From positions 2,000,001 to 2,064,000 of the forward strand of contig NZ_CP168900.1 of the NCBI RefSeq assembly GCF_041765605.1: 64,000 nucleotides of DNA, read 5' to 3'. Under the pieces are notes generated by a model. It was not told where the DNA came from. It did no database searches and worked only from the letters and a program-made list of their open reading frames with translations. How positions within the stretch are numbered: position 1 is the stretch's first letter; every line of letters begins with the position of its first letter. The translations under genes and the position numbers were made by a program. Below are positions 10,012 to 20,778 of this stretch, piece by piece. The DNA comes from Listeria monocytogenes (GTDB lineage: Bacteria; Bacillota; Bacilli; Lactobacillales; Listeriaceae).

Positions 10012-10046
10012 CTTTCCTCAGTCCCTTCCTGTATTCTTTTTAGCAT

Positions 10047-11300
10047 TTAATCAAATAAAGATAAAATCTCTGTGTCTTCTGGCTCTAGTTCTAAATAGTT
10101 CCACAAAACTTCTTGTGATTTCGCATATTCTCCTTCTTCCCTTAAAAATAAACCATATTCTTTTAAGAAGGTAGGATTATTTGTAAAGTGCGAGTAAGCC
10201 AGTTCATAATTTGCTTTTGCTTTATTATATTGTTCTGTTTCCTGATATGCAACACTTACGTCCCAGAAAATTTGTGGTTCCGAAATAACTTCTTCCCCAA
10301 GGCCTTCCACTAATTCGATGACCCCTTCGTAGTCTTCTTTCGCAAGTAATAATTTGTTCAACTGCATAATTGCTTCCGAATATTCTTCATCTAGCACAAT
10401 TGCTTGACGATAAAATTCTTCGGCTTCTTCTGGCAAACGTAGCGTAACTGCAAGCTTCCCAGCCTCTAAGAACATTTCTTTATTAAATTCATCTTGCGTT
10501 AAGCCGTCCCGAAGCACCGCAATGGCTTTTTCCGGTTCGCCGTTCTCCTCGTAGCTTTTCGCTAAATAAGAGTAGAGCGTTGTGTACGAAGGATCATGTT
10601 CACGCAAATGTTCGAGCGCATGAATAGCTTTTGTGTAATCTTTTGCCTGATAAGCCGTTAATCCCATCCCGAAAAGTGTATCAACCGATTCCTTATCTTC
10701 GAGCGCGCGTTCATAGTAAGATAACGCTTCTTCAAATGCCCCACTAGCAGCAAATGCTTCAGCGATACGTTCATATACAGACACCGCACCATTCGAAATA
10801 ATCGTTAATCCTGCTTCTACAGCAGTTTGATAAGACTGTACAGCGGATGCGAATCTTGCTTGCGATAAATAATATTCCCCAAGTGCGAAATCAATAATCG
10901 GCTCATTTGGCGCCATTTGTTTCGCTTCGAGTAATTTCTGCTCACTGACTTCGAATAAACCTTGCATCTGATATAAATCAGCTAATACGAGCAAACTTTC
11001 AATATATGCTTCGTCTTCTTTATTTACTTTTTCTAAATAGTCTTGCGCAGAGTCGATATCGTCTTTTTCAAGTGCTACTTCAGCTGCACGAACAAGCAAC
11101 TCGCCCTCATCCTTGTATTTTGCTAATAGAAGTTCGTATAAATCTTCCGTTTCATCTAGGAATCCAAGTGTAAATAATTCTTCTGCTAAATAATATTGTT
11201 CTTCATCTGTTCCCGCTTGCACTACTTCATCAAAATATTTCTTCGCAAGCGCCATATCTTCATGCTCTAACGCATGTAACATTTTATTAGCTAATTCCAT
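10047..11300 (-). CDS. ypiA: TPR-repeat protein (YpiA-like)
   Basis: 417 residues built almost entirely of tetratricopeptide repeats (for example the helices around IDFALGEYYLSQARFASAVQSY and ALSYYERALEDKESVDTLFGMGLTAYQ). It is very acidic and probably a cytosolic protein-interaction scaffold. ATG 11300 (MELANKML) is chosen because AAGGTG precedes it at good spacing; the frame stays open upstream without a credible ribosome site. A possible -10 TATAAT lies at 11335-11340. In B. subtilis ypiA also follows aroE. The partner is unknown. Confidence 0.88.
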   Translation of the reverse strand: MELANKMLHALEHEDMALAKKYFDEVVQAGTDEEQYYLAEELFTLGFLDETEDLYELLLAKYKDEGELLVRAAEVALEKDDIDSAQDYLEKVNKEDEAYIESLLVLADLYQMQGLFEVSEQKLLEAKQMAPNEPIIDFALGEYYLSQARFASAVQSYQTAVEAGLTIISNGAVSVYERIAEAFAASGAFEEALSYYERALEDKESVDTLFGMGLTAYQAKDYTKAIHALEHLREHDPSYTTLYSYLAKSYEENGEPEKAIAVLRDGLTQDEFNKEMFLEAGKLAVTLRLPEEAEEFYRQAIVLDEEYSEAIMQLNKLLLAKEDYEGVIELVEGLGEEVISEPQIFWDVSVAYQETEQYNKAKANYELAYSHFTNNPTFLKEYGLFLREEGEYAKSQEVLWNYLELEPEDTEILSLFD

Positions 11301-11381
11301 TTCTGCACCTTCTTTATTAATAAGTCGTTTTTCTATTATACCATTACTTCGCTCATAAGAAAAAGTGATTGCCTCTCCTAA

Positions 11382-11421
11382 ATAAAATACCAGCACTGAT
11401 GTGGTTAGCATACAGCACTGG
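11382..11421 (-). terminator. Terminator after aroA
   Basis: Perfect 9-bp arms 11390-11398 and 11413-11421 (CCAGTGCTG on the minus strand) are followed by TATTTTATTT. The T-tract is interrupted, so some readthrough into ypiA is possible. Confidence 0.65.
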
Positions 11422-11430
11422 TAGAAGTGA

Positions 11431-12717
11431 TTATTTTAAAAGTGAGCGAATATCCTCAAAGAAGGTCGGATAAGAAACAGAAACTGCTTCTGCGCGCTCT
11501 AATTCCACATCGCCTTCCTCGACAAGAAGTGCTGCAATTTGTAGCATCATGCCAATACGGTGATCGCCGTAACTTGTTACATTGGCCGCATGAAGTGGTG
11601 TTTTCCCGCGGATAATTAAGCCGTCTTCGGTTGGAGTAATATCTGCGCCCATTTTGTTTAGTTCTGTCGCAACCGCATCAATCCGGTTCGTTTCTTTTAC
11701 TTTTAGTTCAGCAGCGTCTTTAATAATCGTTGTTCCTTCTGCTTGTGTTGCTAAAAGTGCAATAACTGGAATTTCGTCAATTAAACGAGGAATAATGTCG
11801 CCACCGATTTCCGTTCCTTTTAAATCGCTAGTTTTAACTACAACCGTACCCGCTAATTTACCGGTACTTCTGCTAGAATCTTTGACAACTAAACTTCCAC
11901 CCATTTGCTCGACCACATCAAAAATCCCTGTTCTCGTAGGATTCAAGCCAACATGTGTAAGTTCAATTTCACTGCCAGGTGTGATTAAGCCAGCTACGAT
12001 AAAGAACGCAGCAGAGGAAACATCGCCTGGAACCGTCATTTCTTGCCCGGTAAATGTCTGACCACCTTTGACGCGAATGGTTAAGCCGTCCATTTCAATT
12101 TCACCGCCAAATTGACGAATCATGTGTTCCGTATGATCACGAGTCTTTTCTTTTTCATGGATAATCGTTTCACCTTCTGCTTGTAAAGCTGCAAAAATAA
12201 TCGCGCTCTTTACTTGTGCACTAGCAACTGGCATATGATATTCCATGCGTTTTAATGATTGCTTCCCATTTATCGTAATTGGAGCAAATTCAGAGCCATC
12301 TTTGCCATGCATTTTTGCACCCATTTGTTGCAGTGGTAGCATGACACGGTTCATCGGACGTTTCGCAATTGATTCATCCCCTAAAATGACTGTGTCAAAA
12401 TCACGGCCAGCTAAAATGCCCATCATTAAACGAATCGTTGTTCCCGAGTTACCAATATCAAGTGGACCATCTGCCTGTTTTAGCCCATCAAAACCAGTTC
12501 CGTGAACAATAATTTCTTCTTCGGTTTCTTCAATTTTTACACCCAATGCTTTAAATGCCTTAATTGTTCCAAGGCAATCATCTGCACGTAAGAAATGACG
12601 AATGACCGTTTTTCCTTCTGCAATAGCCCCGAACATAATGCTGCGATGGGACATTGATTTATCTCCAGGGACTGTGATTGCGCCAACCAGCCCTTGTTTA
12701 TTTGTAATTAATTTCAT
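11431..12717 (-). CDS. aroA: 3-phosphoshikimate 1-carboxyvinyltransferase (EPSP synthase)
   Basis: 428 residues. Adds enolpyruvate from PEP to shikimate-3-phosphate, the sixth step of the shikimate pathway. Signatures are [10 protein letters not shown] near residue 15, the PEP-loop region [14 protein letters not shown], and late KVKETNR and SYGDHRIGM. It resembles class II (Gram-positive) enzymes. Start ATG 12717 follows AGGAG at 10 bp; another ATG two codons earlier is also possible. It is the last gene of the aromatic operon, 13 bp after tyrA. Older Listeria and Bacillus literature calls it aroE. Confidence 0.96.
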   Translation of the reverse strand: MKLITNKQGLVGAITVPGDKSMSHRSIMFGAIAEGKTVIRHFLRADDCLGTIKAFKALGVKIEETEEEIIVHGTGFDGLKQADGPLDIGNSGTTIRLMMGILAGRDFDTVILGDESIAKRPMNRVMLPLQQMGAKMHGKDGSEFAPITINGKQSLKRMEYHMPVASAQVKSAIIFAALQAEGETIIHEKEKTRDHTEHMIRQFGGEIEMDGLTIRVKGGQTFTGQEMTVPGDVSSAAFFIVAGLITPGSEIELTHVGLNPTRTGIFDVVEQMGGSLVVKDSSRSTGKLAGTVVVKTSDLKGTEIGGDIIPRLIDEIPVIALLATQAEGTTIIKDAAELKVKETNRIDAVATELNKMGADITPTEDGLIIRGKTPLHAANVTSYGDHRIGMMLQIAALLVEEGDVELERAEAVSVSYPTFFEDIRSLLK

Positions 12718-12730
12718 CGTCATTTCTCTC

Positions 12731-13834
12731 CTATTCGTAATGGCATGTATAGTTACTTCTTGTTTCAATGCAACGTTTCGCCCGGTCCCTGTCTTCATCC
12801 GATTGGAAAGTAATTTGTAACACACCGAAAATATCTTCGCGTGTTTCCAAAATCTTGATGTTTGTTAAACTGATTTCTTCTTCGCCCAGATACCTAGTCA
12901 CTTCAGAAATAACCCCTGGATAATCTGGTACGTCAACAAATAAATCGTAAAAAGATGGAATCGCGCCACCTTGATGAACTGGAAGCGAATCTCGAAATTC
13001 TTTTGCCCCATCAAAAAAGGCATATATAGAACTCGCGTCTTCACTTTCAAGCATCTCAAGCGCTTCGTTCATACTATCTCGCCAAATTGTCAGCTGTTTC
13101 GTTAACGTTTTTTGGTTGCTAATAGAAATATCCGTCCACATTCTTGGATCAGAAGAAGCAACCCGTGTAATATCACGAAATCCGCCTGCCGCAAGTCGAA
13201 ATGCTGCAGGATGTTCTTCTGTAAAGCTTTGCGTCTGGTTCACTAAAGCTGCCGCCACAATATGCGGTAAGTGGCTCAACATGCCAGTAATTTCATCATG
13301 CTCATTTGGTGATAACACCAAGAACTTAGCATTCGTACCGGACAGCCACGTTCTTAGTTCAGCCACTTTGTCTTCTGCTACATCTTTCGTTGGTGTTAAC
13401 AAATAATAGGCATTTTCAAACAACAGTTCTTTTGCAGCACGGACGCCACTTTTATGCGAACCAGCCATTGGATGACCGCCAATAAACGTAATGCCGCTTT
13501 CTCTAAGTGCCGTGGATGCTTCCATGATGGTTCCTTTTGTACTACCTGTATCCGTAACAATTACATTTTTCTTTAAACGTAGTCCGGGTAAACGTGTTAA
13601 TAACTGTTCTGTTTCTTTTACTGGACAACAGAAAATAAGTAAATCCGCTTTTGGTCCATCTATTAAAATACTTTCGCCAATTTCGTCAATGACACCGAGA
13701 GACTTTCCAACTTCTAATGAATGATAGGAAACGTCAATCCCGATAATATGTGCTTCTGGGTGTTTGGCTTTAATCGCAAGGGCAATAGAACCGCCAATTA
13801 ACCCAAGTCCAACAATAACTACTGTCCCTTTCAT
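12731..13834 (-). CDS. tyrA: Prephenate dehydrogenase with C-terminal ACT domain
   Basis: 367 residues. Oxidatively decarboxylates prephenate to 4-hydroxyphenylpyruvate with NAD on the way to tyrosine. The N-terminal Rossmann motif is GLGLIGGS (8-15). The catalytic-domain stretch [12 protein letters not shown] is present, and the last ~70 residues ([19 protein letters not shown] onward) form an ACT domain, which usually gives tyrosine feedback. It lies 21 bp after hisC and 13 bp before aroA. Confidence 0.95.
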   Translation of the reverse strand: MKGTVVIVGLGLIGGSIALAIKAKHPEAHIIGIDVSYHSLEVGKSLGVIDEIGESILIDGPKADLLIFCCPVKETEQLLTRLPGLRLKKNVIVTDTGSTKGTIMEASTALRESGITFIGGHPMAGSHKSGVRAAKELLFENAYYLLTPTKDVAEDKVAELRTWLSGTNAKFLVLSPNEHDEITGMLSHLPHIVAAALVNQTQSFTEEHPAAFRLAAGGFRDITRVASSDPRMWTDISISNQKTLTKQLTIWRDSMNEALEMLESEDASSIYAFFDGAKEFRDSLPVHQGGAIPSFYDLFVDVPDYPGVISEVTRYLGEEEISLTNIKILETREDIFGVLQITFQSDEDRDRAKRCIETRSNYTCHYE

Positions 13835-13855
13835 TCAAAAAACGCCTCCAAACAC

Positions 13856-14938
13856 TTACAATAATTTTTCTAAAAGTGCAATTACCGCACTATTTTCTTC
13901 TTCTTTTCCGATCGTAATTCGAACAGCAGTTGGGAAACCAAGCGCCGCGCCAGAACGTGTGATATAGCCGTTTTTTTCCAAATAGCTAAAAATAGTTCCT
14001 GCTTCGATTCCTAAATCTATTAAAACAAAGTTGCCATTCGCTGGATACAGTTTTACTTGCTCAAAACGTTTCGCGAATGTCTCATATTGTTTAATTCCAT
14101 TTGCATTAGAAGTTCGGCATGCTTCAATAAAAGCTTGATCCTTTATTGCTTCTATTGCTAATTTTTGACCAATGCTCGTTGTATTAAACGGCGGACGAAC
14201 GATATTTAGTTGCTCAATGATTGCTTTATCCGCGATACCATAACCAACACGAGCACTTGCCAAGCCATAAATTTTACTAAAAGTCCGGGTAATAATTAAA
14301 TTTTTATACGTACGAATTAAATGTTCATGTTTTTCAGGTTGCGGCGTTACATATTCAATATACGCTTCATCTAAAACAACAAGTACATCACTTGGTACTT
14401 TATCTAAAAACGCTTGGATATCTGCTAAATCAATGTAATTCCCAGTTGGATTATTCGGATTGCAAACCCAAACAATCGTCGTATTGTCATCAATCGCATT
14501 CAACATACCATCTAAATCATGCGCACCATCCACAAGTAGCGGAATTTCTCTTACTTCGGCGCCTTCGATTAACGCATTTTGACGATACTGCACAAATGTT
14601 GGTGTCGCCATCACTGTATTTTTTGTCGTATCCAGTAAAACCCGCGTCAACAGTTCAATCAGTTCATCCACACCAGCTGTAAAAATCAATTCCTCTTCAT
14701 CCAGTTGATAGAAATCAGCGACCACTGTACGCAAGCTAGAAGCCCAGCCATCTGGATAAATTTCTGTTTCCACACTAGAATTGGCTTGAAGTGCCGCCAC
14801 TTTTGGAGAAGTTCCCAGTGGGTTTTCGTTAGATGATAGTTTGGTGATTTTCGTTAAACCAAGTTCTGCCATCACTTCTTCTTCGCGTTTTCCAGGTTTA
14901 TAAGAAGATAGACCTGTAAGTGATTTTTTCCATTTCAT
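13856..14938 (-). CDS. hisC: Histidinol-phosphate / aromatic aminotransferase
   Basis: 360 residues, a PLP fold-type I transaminase. The PLP lysine is in [17 protein letters not shown], and NPNNPTG and SSNENPLG are present. Lying inside the aromatic operon rather than a his operon, it likely serves both histidinol phosphate and the prephenate-derived keto acids, as in B. subtilis. The start overlaps the aroH stop as TAATG, so translation is coupled. Confidence 0.94.
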
Positions 14939-15312
14939 TACGCATCCTCCTCTTTTACTAAATCTGGGCGCAGTACTTTTGCTCCTCGTAAGTAGACATG
15001 GTTGATGGCTTCGAGTGGTTTATGTAGATCTGTGAATACCATGAAACGAATGCACATCGGAAGCGAGTTAGGCACCGGAATTTCTTGCATCCCCATGACA
15101 GGAACATATTCAAAGCCAGGTGTTTCACGCACCGCCTTAGCTGGAAAAGCGGCAAAAATATCTTCTGTCACTGTAATAATGACGGATGTTAGTTGCTCAC
15201 TATCTGTTATTTCATTTTGCGTTAAAATTTCTTCAAATAATTCTTTCGTCGCTGCATAAATTGCTTCCGGTGAGTTAGTTTCTATTGTCGTTGCCCCTCG
15301 AATTGCTCTCAA
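14938..15312 (-). CDS. aroH: Chorismate mutase, AroH class
   Basis: 124 residues, the size of the small trimeric AroH-type chorismate mutase (chorismate to prephenate). The N-terminus MRAIRGATT with ETNSPEAI and the later [28 protein letters not shown] match the family, including catalytic Arg and Glu positions. It overlaps aroB by 4 bp (ATGA) and hisC through TAATG, so it is translated within the operon. Confidence 0.94.
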
Positions 15313-16406
15313 ATGCCATTCCCTCCATTTCGCATCACACGTTTGTAAGTTTCAAAAATCAAATCATCTTCCGCTTTAAAAATAACCGGCTTCCCAATTT
15401 CTTCGAGTAAAACCATACTTATTTCATTGAAAGTTGTTTTTTTATCATGACGCATATTTTCCAGTATTTTACTAAATGGAACAGTTGCATCAAATGTCGT
15501 ATCATAGCCTAACTGTTTTAGCCACGTTTTAAATTCTGCTAAATCGAAATCCAGTCCGTAAATTGCCTCGCTCATCGTGAGTGCATAAATCATCCCGTAA
15601 GTAATCGCCTCGCCGTGCAGCCATTTGCCAAAGTTTCCGTAGGCTTCAAGTGCATGACCAAATGTGTGACCAAAATTCAAATATGCGCGCACACCTTGCT
15701 CGGTTTCATCTTGCGCAACGATATTTGCTTTAATTTCAATCCCACGTTGTAAAAACGGCGTCAAATCCTTCGTATAAAAGTCTTTCGGCTCCGTAAATGT
15801 ATCCATTAAGGCCCGTAGTAACGTCTGATCGCTAATAAGCGCATGTTTAATCATTTCCGCAAAACCAGAGCGCATTTCCCGTTCTGGTAAAGTAGCAAAA
15901 AACTGCGTATCATAAATAACTGCTTCTGGCTGGTAAAAGTTCCCAATCATGTTTTTGCCAAGCGGATGATTGATCGCAACCTTGCCACCCACAGCACTAT
16001 CATGCGCAAGAACCGTCGTAGGCACCTGATAAAATGGAATGCCCCTCATATACGTAGCCGCAACAAAACCACCTAAATCACCAATAACGCCTCCACCAAA
16101 AGCAATTAAAACCGCTTTACGATCAAGACCTGTTTCAATCAATTTTGTCATCACATCTTCATACACACGAAACGTTTTCGCTTCTTCTCCGTTTGGCGCC
16201 ACATAATAAGTGACTACAGGTAAATCAGCTAGAACCGCGTCAAGCTTTGCTTTATGAAGTTCCGCCACATGCTCGTCCGTCAAAACAAACACATGGGAAA
16301 ATTTGGCTAGGCTCTCCGTCCACTTTTCCCGGACGTCTTCTAATGCGAATTCATTAATATATACTGGGTATGTTTTACTTTTAGCACGGACTGTAATTTC
16401 TGGCAT
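15309..16406 (-). CDS. aroB: 3-dehydroquinate synthase
   Basis: 365 residues. Converts DAHP to 3-dehydroquinate using NAD and a divalent metal. Visible signatures are GGGVIGDLGGFVAATYMRG, the DSAVGGKVAINHP loop, and the metal-binding HTFGHALEA and HGEA. It begins 2 bp after aroC and overlaps aroH by 4 bp. The gene for the first pathway step (DAHP synthase) is not in this window. Confidence 0.96.
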   Translation of the reverse strand: MPEITVRAKSKTYPVYINEFALEDVREKWTESLAKFSHVFVLTDEHVAELHKAKLDAVLADLPVVTYYVAPNGEEAKTFRVYEDVMTKLIETGLDRKAVLIAFGGGVIGDLGGFVAATYMRGIPFYQVPTTVLAHDSAVGGKVAINHPLGKNMIGNFYQPEAVIYDTQFFATLPEREMRSGFAEMIKHALISDQTLLRALMDTFTEPKDFYTKDLTPFLQRGIEIKANIVAQDETEQGVRAYLNFGHTFGHALEAYGNFGKWLHGEAITYGMIYALTMSEAIYGLDFDLAEFKTWLKQLGYDTTFDATVPFSKILENMRHDKKTTFNEISMVLLEEIGKPVIFKAEDDLIFETYKRVMRNGGNGI

Positions 16407-16408
16407 GT

Positions 16409-17575
16409 TTAAAACTCCTTCGTTAAGTTTCGGTGTTCCTCCACATGTTTTTTAAGTGTGTCAAAACGATCACCATCAAATTTTTCTAACACAGCAACTG
16501 CAACTTCCCAAGCGACAACAGCTTCAGCTACCACACTTGCAGCAGGTACTGCACAACTATCTGAACGTTCTACACTTGCATTAAACGTTTCTTTTGAATC
16601 AATATCCACACTTTGAAGTGGTTTGTATAATGTTGGAATTGGCTTCATTACGCCACGAACAACAATTGGCATACCATTGGTCATTCCGCCTTCGAATCCA
16701 CCAAGGTTATTTGTACGTCTCGTGTAGCCATCTTCTTTACTCCATAAAATTTCATCCATCACTTCGCTACCAGGTTTTCTAGCAGCTTCAAAACCGACAC
16801 CGAATTCAGCGCCTTTAAATGCATTAATACTTACAATCGCACGCGCAATTTTTGCATCTAGTTTTTTATCCCACTGTACGTAGCTACCAAGTCCAGCTGG
16901 TACACCGCCAACTACAACTTCTACGATACCGCCAATGGTGTCGCCATTTTTCTTCGCATCATCAATTTTTTGCATCATTTCTTCTGCCGCTACGCCATCT
17001 AAACAACGCACTGGAGAAGCTTCGGATGTTTCTTGGATTTCTCTAACCGCGTAATCACGTGTTAAGTTCGCACGAGTCCCACCAATTTCAAGTACATGAC
17101 CAGCTACTTCAATGCCAAGTTCATGTAATAATTTTTTCGCTACTGCTCCAGCTGCCACACGGACAGTCGTTTCGCGCGCGCTAGAACGTTCTAGTACATT
17201 ACGCATATCGTTATGACCATATTTCATACCGCCAACTAAGTCCGCATGTCCAGGACGTGGACGGGATACGCGACGGGATTTTTCATTTTTTTCTGGGACT
17301 GGTTCAATGCTCATAACCGTTTCCCAATGCTTCCAGTCTTTATTTTCAACAAACATTGCTACAGGTGCGCCTAATGTTTTACCATGACGAATCCCTGCTG
17401 TGATTTGTACTTGGTCTTTTTCGATACGCATACGCGCCCCACGACCATGCCCACCTTGTCTTCTTTTCAGTTCTTTGTTTACATCTTCTGCTAGTAGAGG
17501 CATTCCTGCTGGTAACCCTTCAATAATTGTTGTAAGCCCCGGTCCGTGTGATTCTCCTGCCGTTAAGTATCTCAT
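16409..17575 (-). CDS. aroC: Chorismate synthase
   Basis: 388 residues. Makes chorismate from EPSP using reduced FMN. Family motifs are GESHGPGLT at the start, [26 protein letters not shown], and [10 protein letters not shown] toward the end. It is the first gene of the aromatic block, preceded by AAGGAGAG and a possible promoter at 17624-17651. A small perfect inverted repeat (GCTAGA/TCTAGC, 17603-17617) lies in its leader. Listeria and Bacillus annotations often call it aroF. Confidence 0.96.
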   Translation of the reverse strand: MRYLTAGESHGPGLTTIIEGLPAGMPLLAEDVNKELKRRQGGHGRGARMRIEKDQVQITAGIRHGKTLGAPVAMFVENKDWKHWETVMSIEPVPEKNEKSRRVSRPRPGHADLVGGMKYGHNDMRNVLERSSARETTVRVAAGAVAKKLLHELGIEVAGHVLEIGGTRANLTRDYAVREIQETSEASPVRCLDGVAAEEMMQKIDDAKKNGDTIGGIVEVVVGGVPAGLGSYVQWDKKLDAKIARAIVSINAFKGAEFGVGFEAARKPGSEVMDEILWSKEDGYTRRTNNLGGFEGGMTNGMPIVVRGVMKPIPTLYKPLQSVDIDSKETFNASVERSDSCAVPAASVVAEAVVAWEVAVAVLEKFDGDRFDTLKKHVEEHRNLTKEF

Positions 17576-17623
17576 CTGCTCATCTCTCCTTTTTCTATTT
17601 CAGCTAGATTTTCTAGCGTTTAT

Positions 17624-17651
17624 ATTTTAGCGCTTTAAAGTATATTTGTAA
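17624..17651 (-). promoter_or_regulatory. Candidate promoter of the aro operon
   Basis: On the minus strand TTACAA (17651-17646), a 16-bp spacer, and TAAAAT (17629-17624). It lies downstream of the ndk terminator and upstream of aroC, so aro genes need not depend on ndk readthrough. Confidence 0.45.
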
Positions 17652-17740
17652 TATCTTAACATATGCCACGCGAGAAAACAATACTTTCGTTTCATTCTTT
17701 CATCTTATCAAAAAACCGCATGAAATGGTAATTTCTCTAT

Positions 17741-17770
17741 GAAAAAAGAGCCTAGGTTTCCCTAAACTCT
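17741..17770 (-). terminator. Terminator after ndk
   Basis: Minus strand AGAGTTTAGG, loop GAAA, CCTAGGCTCT, then six Ts. Two G-U pairs lie in an otherwise complete 10-bp stem. Confidence 0.85.
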
Positions 17771-17778
17771 ATACTATG

Positions 17779-18222
17779 TTAAATCCAAGTGTCGATTGCC
17801 TTTTGATAACTTAAAATTTCCTGCGGTGCAAAAAACAGCTGAATCTCCCGTTTCGCACTTTCTAAGCTATCCGAACCATGAATCACATTTCGATTTGTAT
17901 GTATCGCATAATCCGCGCGAATTGTTCCAGGATCAGCTTCTAACGGGTTTGTTTTCCCCATCATTCGGCGTGCTGTTGCAATCGCATCGTCTCCTTCTAA
18001 CACCATCGCAAACACCGGTCCAGAAGTAATAAATCCAATTAAATCCTCGAAAAAAGATTTTCCAATATGTTCCGCATAATGTTTTTCTGCTAGTTCGCGG
18101 TCGATTTGCATTAATTTTCCAGCAACTATTTTTAAGCCTTTTTTCTCTATTCTTGTGACAATTTCACCAATAAGTCCTCGTTCTACACCATCCGGCTTAA
18201 CCATTACATAAGTTTGTTCCAT
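17779..18222 (-). CDS. ndk: Nucleoside diphosphate kinase
   Basis: 147 residues. Exchanges gamma-phosphate among NTPs and NDPs through a phosphohistidine. H115 in NVIHGSDS is the catalytic residue, and the opening [16 protein letters not shown] is standard. It lies 18 bp after hepT, last gene of the menaquinone-linked run, before a strong terminator. Its coupling to prenyl synthesis and aro genes mirrors B. subtilis. Confidence 0.96.
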   Translation of the reverse strand: MEQTYVMVKPDGVERGLIGEIVTRIEKKGLKIVAGKLMQIDRELAEKHYAEHIGKSFFEDLIGFITSGPVFAMVLEGDDAIATARRMMGKTNPLEADPGTIRADYAIHTNRNVIHGSDSLESAKREIQLFFAPQEILSYQKAIDTWI

Positions 18223-18240
18223 AAAGAATCCTCCCTCACG

Positions 18241-19206
18241 TTAATAATTTCTTTTATCTAAAACACGAACGATTTGTTTTAATGGTTTTAATTCAGGCAC
18301 TTGCGGCAAAGAATCCAGTATTTCTACAGCTTTCTTTAAGTAGGCTGTTGCGATATCTTCGGCCGGTTTTGCGCCTGCTTTTTTGACTTCTTCCACTAAA
18401 ACCGCAATTTCTTCTGCTGGAGTTTCCTCTGTAACCTGGCTGATGCGTTTTTTTAGAAAAGGATCTTCCATTGCGAAAAACACTGGCAACGTCACATTTC
18501 CTTGTCTTAAATCTTCCCCAGCTGGCTTACCGAGTTCTTTTTCTGTTCCAACAAAATCAAGTACATCATCCGTAATTTGAAACGCCATGCCAACATAATA
18601 ACCAAAACGAAATAACTTCTGATAATCGGCTTCACTTTGACCAGAAACAACACCACCGAGTCCGCAACTAGCTGCTATCAGTAAAGCTGTTTTCCTTTTA
18701 ATTCGGCGTAAATAATTACGCACACTTTGGTCAAAATTATATTTATCTTTTAATTGTTCGATTTCGCCTGTAGAAAGCTCCACCGTAACATGAGATAACA
18801 TTTTGTGCGCAGCAACGTCTTTAATTTCCGTCATATATTCCAGTGACTTAGCAAACAAAAAGTCACCAGTATACATCGCAATATGGTTGCCCCACTTCGA
18901 TTTAATTGTCTCGCGTCCACGTCTTAAATCAGCATCATCCACTACATCATCATGTACAATCGACGCCATATGAATCAATTCAATCGCTACACTCGCATTT
19001 TTTACTGCATCAAAGTCTGCATTAGGAGCAAGTCTTGCGGATAAGCAAACGAACATTGGTCTAATTCGTTTTCCACCAGCCTCTAATAAATGAAGTGCTG
19101 CATCAGAAGTTGTTTCAGCAGCCGCGCCCGAAAGAGCCTTTTTAAGTTCTTTTTCAACTGAGTCAATGTCTTTTTGCATATTTGCATATAAAAAGTTAAG
19201 TTTCAT
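18241..19206 (-). CDS. hepT: Heptaprenyl diphosphate synthase large subunit
   Basis: 321 residues, trans-prenyltransferase fold. It elongates farnesyl diphosphate to the C35 side chain of menaquinone-7 together with HepS. The two Asp-rich motifs are HDDVVDDADLRRG and DDVLDF, and GGKRIRP is near residue 50. ATG 19206 (MKLNFLY) is chosen over upstream in-frame codons because the usual family length and spacing from menG (10 bp) fit. Confidence 0.93.
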   Translation of the reverse strand: MKLNFLYANMQKDIDSVEKELKKALSGAAAETTSDAALHLLEAGGKRIRPMFVCLSARLAPNADFDAVKNASVAIELIHMASIVHDDVVDDADLRRGRETIKSKWGNHIAMYTGDFLFAKSLEYMTEIKDVAAHKMLSHVTVELSTGEIEQLKDKYNFDQSVRNYLRRIKRKTALLIAASCGLGGVVSGQSEADYQKLFRFGYYVGMAFQITDDVLDFVGTEKELGKPAGEDLRQGNVTLPVFFAMEDPFLKKRISQVTEETPAEEIAVLVEEVKKAGAKPAEDIATAYLKKAVEILDSLPQVPELKPLKQIVRVLDKRNY

Positions 19207-19216
19207 GCTTGCCACC

Positions 19217-19930
19217 TTATTGTTCCTTCTTTTTAAATCCAAAGTGGGTTGCACTTGCGCCGCCACTGTGTGAAATATATCTTACGTATGAAAATCCGGC
19301 TTCTTGAAACATTTCCGCAAGTCTAGCCATCCCTGGAAACTCGCGCGTTGATTCTTGTAACCAGCTATATTCTTTATAACTTTTCGCAAAAAATTTCCCG
19401 AAAACAGGCATTACATAGCGAAAATAAGCATTAAACACTTGTTTCCAGCCAGGAATATTGGGTTGAGACGTATCAATACATGCCAGCTGTCCACCTGGTT
19501 TTAGCACACGGTACATTTCCCGGAGTACTTGCATATAATCTGGTACATTTCTAAGCCCAAAACCAATGGTCACATAATCAAAACTATTATCTGGAAAAGG
19601 TAGTTCCATTGCATTTCCGTGAATAAGTTCTACATTGTGCAAGTCTGCTTCGGTTACTTTCTCGCGACCAACTTTCAGCATATTTTCACTAAAATCAAGC
19701 CCTGTCACATGACCTTCAGGACCAATTTCTTCCGCCATCATAATCGACCAATCTGCCGTTCCACAGCAAACATCAAGAACATTCGTCCCTTTTTGAACAC
19801 GCATTAGCTTCATTGTTTCTTTGCGCCATTTCACATGCAGTTTAAAACTAATAACACTATTCATTCGGTCATAACTTGGCGAAATTTTCTCAAATACTTT
19901 ATGTACTTTTTCTTCTTTAGTTTCCGTCAT
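19217..19930 (-). CDS. menG: Demethylmenaquinone methyltransferase
   Basis: 237 residues. SAM-dependent C-methylation of demethylmenaquinone, the last step of menaquinone synthesis. The SAM site is [11 protein letters not shown] (about 49-59), with GLDFSENML and the family motif GFGLRNVPD. It is placed between hepS and hepT, so the side-chain synthase and the methylase are made together. Called ubiE/menH in some Listeria annotations. Confidence 0.94.
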   Translation of the reverse strand: MTETKEEKVHKVFEKISPSYDRMNSVISFKLHVKWRKETMKLMRVQKGTNVLDVCCGTADWSIMMAEEIGPEGHVTGLDFSENMLKVGREKVTEADLHNVELIHGNAMELPFPDNSFDYVTIGFGLRNVPDYMQVLREMYRVLKPGGQLACIDTSQPNIPGWKQVFNAYFRYVMPVFGKFFAKSYKEYSWLQESTREFPGMARLAEMFQEAGFSYVRYISHSGGASATHFGFKKKEQ

Positions 19931-19952
19931 ATCCCGAATCTCCTTCTATTTA

Positions 19953-20720
19953 TCAGTCGTTAAGAACTTCGATGATTCTTTTTTCCAGTATGTTAGAAAG
20001 CGGTTCAGATTCCGTTCTTAGTCGTTCCACTTCCATCTTCACATCACGAATAATCGCTACTAACCAGCTTTCAAAATTAGATACGGCTTCCTTCGCAAAA
20101 TAGCCATGATCAAACGCACGCTTCAATCTAGACGCACCAATTTCTTTGTAAGTAGCAAGTTCTGTTTGGAGTCTTTTAAGTAAAAAGAACTGGCAACCTA
20201 GCGCGATAAATGTGTCATCTTTCATAAAATACTTCGCAAACTTGGCAAAAATAGCCGCATTCGTTAACGTAAGCTGAGATAAATACTCTTCATCTGTTGC
20301 GACATGTAACTGGTAAATATTGGTTTTTGCTGTGTTTGTTTCTTGAACACCGCTTTGCAATGCTCGAAGCAGTGGAATCATTTCTAATTCAGCAAGTGTG
20401 CGGTAATAGAGAGCACTATAAAAATCCCCAGCGAGAACCGTCAACTCTTGTTCCTTACGAGTGAGCTGTACGACATCCCCTGGTTCATCAATTTTTTCAT
20501 GTGTATCATGCGCTAAAATCATGTACAGCGTTGCACTAACGACGCGATAAGCTGCAGCATCAGTCAAATCAGAGCCAGAAATTGCTTCATGAAGAAATAG
20601 CATTTGATCCTTGTCCATTTGCCCGCCTTCATTATTCTCTTGTAAATACTGATAGACTGCTTGCTCATGTACCAACTGCTCCACTTCCTTTAGCCCAGCC
20701 TCTCTTGCCTGATAAGTCAT
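19953..20720 (-). CDS. hepS: Heptaprenyl diphosphate synthase small (regulatory) subunit
   Basis: 255 residues, mostly helical, with no Asp-rich catalytic motif, as expected for HepS, which binds HepT and sets product length. Identification rests on position (directly before menG-hepT) and on family resemblance (for example YLSQLTLTNAAIFAKFAKYFM). The usual Bacillus neighbour mtrB (TRAP) is not found between folE and hepS. Confidence 0.82.
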   Translation of the reverse strand: MTYQAREAGLKEVEQLVHEQAVYQYLQENNEGGQMDKDQMLFLHEAISGSDLTDAAAYRVVSATLYMILAHDTHEKIDEPGDVVQLTRKEQELTVLAGDFYSALYYRTLAELEMIPLLRALQSGVQETNTAKTNIYQLHVATDEEYLSQLTLTNAAIFAKFAKYFMKDDTFIALGCQFFLLKRLQTELATYKEIGASRLKRAFDHGYFAKEAVSNFESWLVAIIRDVKMEVERLRTESEPLSNILEKRIIEVLND

Positions 20721-20778
20721 TTAACAATCCCCTTTGAATCTCCTTAATATGTAAAATAAATTATACCATAAAGGATAT

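Noticed and set aside
11654-13967. Several plus-strand frames of 70-135 codons opposite aroA and tyrA
   Set aside because: They lie wholly antisense to recognised genes and have neither ribosome sites nor family resemblance.
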